Shown here: positions 62,363 through 64,000 of the stretch, in pieces
How positions within the stretch are numbered: position 1 is the stretch's first letter
Layout: every line of letters begins with the position of its first letter
DNA from: Albula goreensis
Taxonomy: Eukaryota; Chordata; Actinopteri; Albuliformes; Albulidae
Direction of reading: 5' to 3'
Assembly: GCA_022829145.1 (NCBI GenBank)
Contig: CM040746.1
Location: 13,993,290 to 14,057,289, forward strand
Length of the DNA stretch: 64,000 nucleotides
Translations under genes and position numbers: made by a program
Notes under the pieces: model-generated
Told to the model about the DNA's origin: nothing
The model's database searches: none
The model's input: the letters and a program-made list of their open reading frames with translations, nothing else

Positions 62363-62426
62363 ACCATCCAAACCAAAAAAAGAAACTCCATCTTCCACAG
62401 ACTCTCAAAACGGCTGTTTCACAAGG
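62363..62426 (+). other. Candidate plus-strand exon, gene unknown
   Basis: A strong pyrimidine tract and acceptor (CTGTTCTTTCCTTGGCAG) precede 64 nt that end at a consensus donor GTGAGTCC. Two frames are open: one reads TIQTKKRNSIFHRLSKRLFHK, the other PSKPKKETPSSTDSQNGCFTR. Neither is recognised. It lies antisense to the expected hycc2 primary transcript, or in the next gene if hycc2 begins before it. Confidence 0.25.
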
Positions 62427-64000
62427 GTGAGTCCTTGGCTCAGTTCTCCTCTCACTAAACAAGAACACAGAGGCCATCACTGTCTGCTGTTTGTGTTCAT
62501 ACTGTCATTGTGCACATAACCATCCAGACAATTGCATTTTTTCCACATTCTCCCTTCATTCCTGCAAGACATATGTTCCTGGAAGAGTCACGTGTAATAC
62601 AACTTCTGTATCAGGCCCACTGAATCTTTGAATAAAATCTCCACTTCCTGTAACACACCATTTAGAGTTCTGTGCCTCACCATGTCCCAGGACACAAGCA
62701 AGGTTGGACTGGCCTTCTGCTACTTAACAGTAAACAACAGAGGAGTCCCTCTGACAGCAGAGAATTTGAGCTCAAATGATCCATGTTCTTAAAAATGATC
62801 ATGGAATCTATCCTGGAGTAATCAGCTCATTGATTTTGCCATCTAGATGGTTGTTGAGAGGCCTATCTTACTATGTCCAACCAAACACCTCCAATGAACA
62901 TCATTTTCCACTACCGATCCCAGGATGCCCTTTACGAGATGCCCTGTCTCTGTTAAACCTCAGCACTCCTCATTAAAAAGAGAGAGAAAAGAGAAAATGG
63001 CTTTCCAGACACATTCTAAAGTATTCATGAGACATTATTCTCATCTCTGTGGACGAGAGGCCTTCACATTCTCCCATCATCCACCTGCCTCTCTGAGCCT
63101 CTGTTAACTCATACCGCAAAGTGCCATCACTCAAGCATTCTGACATGCAATTACTGCCCTGCTGCTTCCTTAGACACACCCTAGACCTGCAGGTCCACTC
63201 TCACAAGATACAGCACATTACATAACCTCATCTTCACACCCACCATCCGAGCACACCCACTCTTCAACCCTCTTATAGGCTCTCATTCTCATTTTCCTCA
63301 ATAAAAATGTAACCCTGCCATACATATACACTGCATTACCTCCACTGTGTTTGGAGCAGAAGATTATCACTTCTCTCCTGGAAAGCTTAATGTCTATTGC
63401 TAGTGTTCCAAACAAAAGCGCAGGTATTCCATTTACACGTTTGTTCTTAGGTATTCTGATTGTGCATATAGTATAATACATTGAGTACGGTACCATAAAT
63501 GTGACACATAATGCATGGGTTCCCACAGTCAGAGAACTGTTAAGACAGTTTGACAACACAGGTACTCCCTTGCAAATACACCACAGAGCCGCTGGTCCTG
63601 ACAAACGGCTAATGGAGGAGATTTAACACTGCATGATATCATTGCTTCTAATATAATGGTGTGCCATTCGTTAGCATGAGAGAAGCAGAAGCCATAACAA
63701 ATACAGAACATTGCAGGATGACAAATTGCCCCAAAAGAACTAATATGTGAATGACTGGCTTTCCCAAATTTCAATTTTTGAAACAAGGGTTGGAACTGTA
63801 TAATGTTATAAAAGATATAAGGTCATTTAAATTATCATGTAGGATATGCTACATCTCAGGAAAAGTATATGTGAATGAGCCTTGTTTGGACCATGTAACA
63901 TTGTGTTTGTTTGAAACACCAATGCAATATTCCTTTGTATTCATTTTCCTGCATGAATTGATTTCGTTTCCAGAAAATATTATGAACATTTCTATTAGAT
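62427..64000. other. Non-coding stretch to window end
   Basis: No exon, RNA gene or repeat of note was recognised; short open frames are unremarkable. Confidence 0.45.

Overview
This window is vertebrate nuclear DNA, most likely from a ray-finned fish. It is AT-rich and intron-rich, has many CA/GT microsatellites, and carries a young tRNA-derived SINE with a fish-type tail. It holds three confidently recognised multi-exon genes. I rebuilt their exons from splice sites, reading-frame continuity and recalled family protein sequences; no alignment was run. The species cannot be named from the sequence.

Layout: (1) 1-21160 has no recognisable coding gene. It contains minisatellites, long CA tracts, a GGGGT tract and a few weak minus-strand exon candidates, and reads best as long intron or intergenic DNA. 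(2) 21161-21300 looks like the first, non-coding exon of an unidentified minus-strand gene, next to an ETS/CRE composite site and a second perfect CRE. If so, that gene's introns would occupy the left third of the window. (3) cfap410 (C21orf2), plus strand, coding span 24333-27661, 7 coding exons, 250 aa. (4) orc2, minus strand, coding span 28755-34647, 16 coding exons, 569 aa. It converges on cfap410, and the two poly(A) signals lie about 20 bp apart. (5) hycc2 (FAM126B), minus strand, coding span 39647-52004: 10 constitutive coding exons plus a strong frame-keeping cassette exon (527 or 568 aa). Its apparent 3' UTR is about 3.8 kb, and a 5' UTR exon lies at 55776-55860. (6) 55861-64000 has no recognised gene. 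It is probably hycc2 intron 1 or upstream DNA, with one isolated plus-strand exon candidate near 62.4 kb.

The genes are unrelated in function: CFAP410 is a ciliary/centrosomal leucine-rich-repeat protein, ORC2 a subunit of the replication origin recognition complex, and HYCC2 a subunit of the plasma-membrane PI4KA complex. ORC2 and FAM126B are neighbours in the same orientation on human chromosome 2q33, so that pair is an old syntenic block. CFAP410 lies on human 21q22.3, so its contact with orc2 is a lineage-specific junction or an older linkage.

No prokaryotic system, CRISPR array, viral gene or new multi-gene system was seen. The most unusual items are the 41-codon cassette exon of hycc2, a perfect 29-bp inverted-repeat hairpin in a hycc2 intron, two degenerate minisatellites, and the promoter with no identified gene at 21.2 kb.
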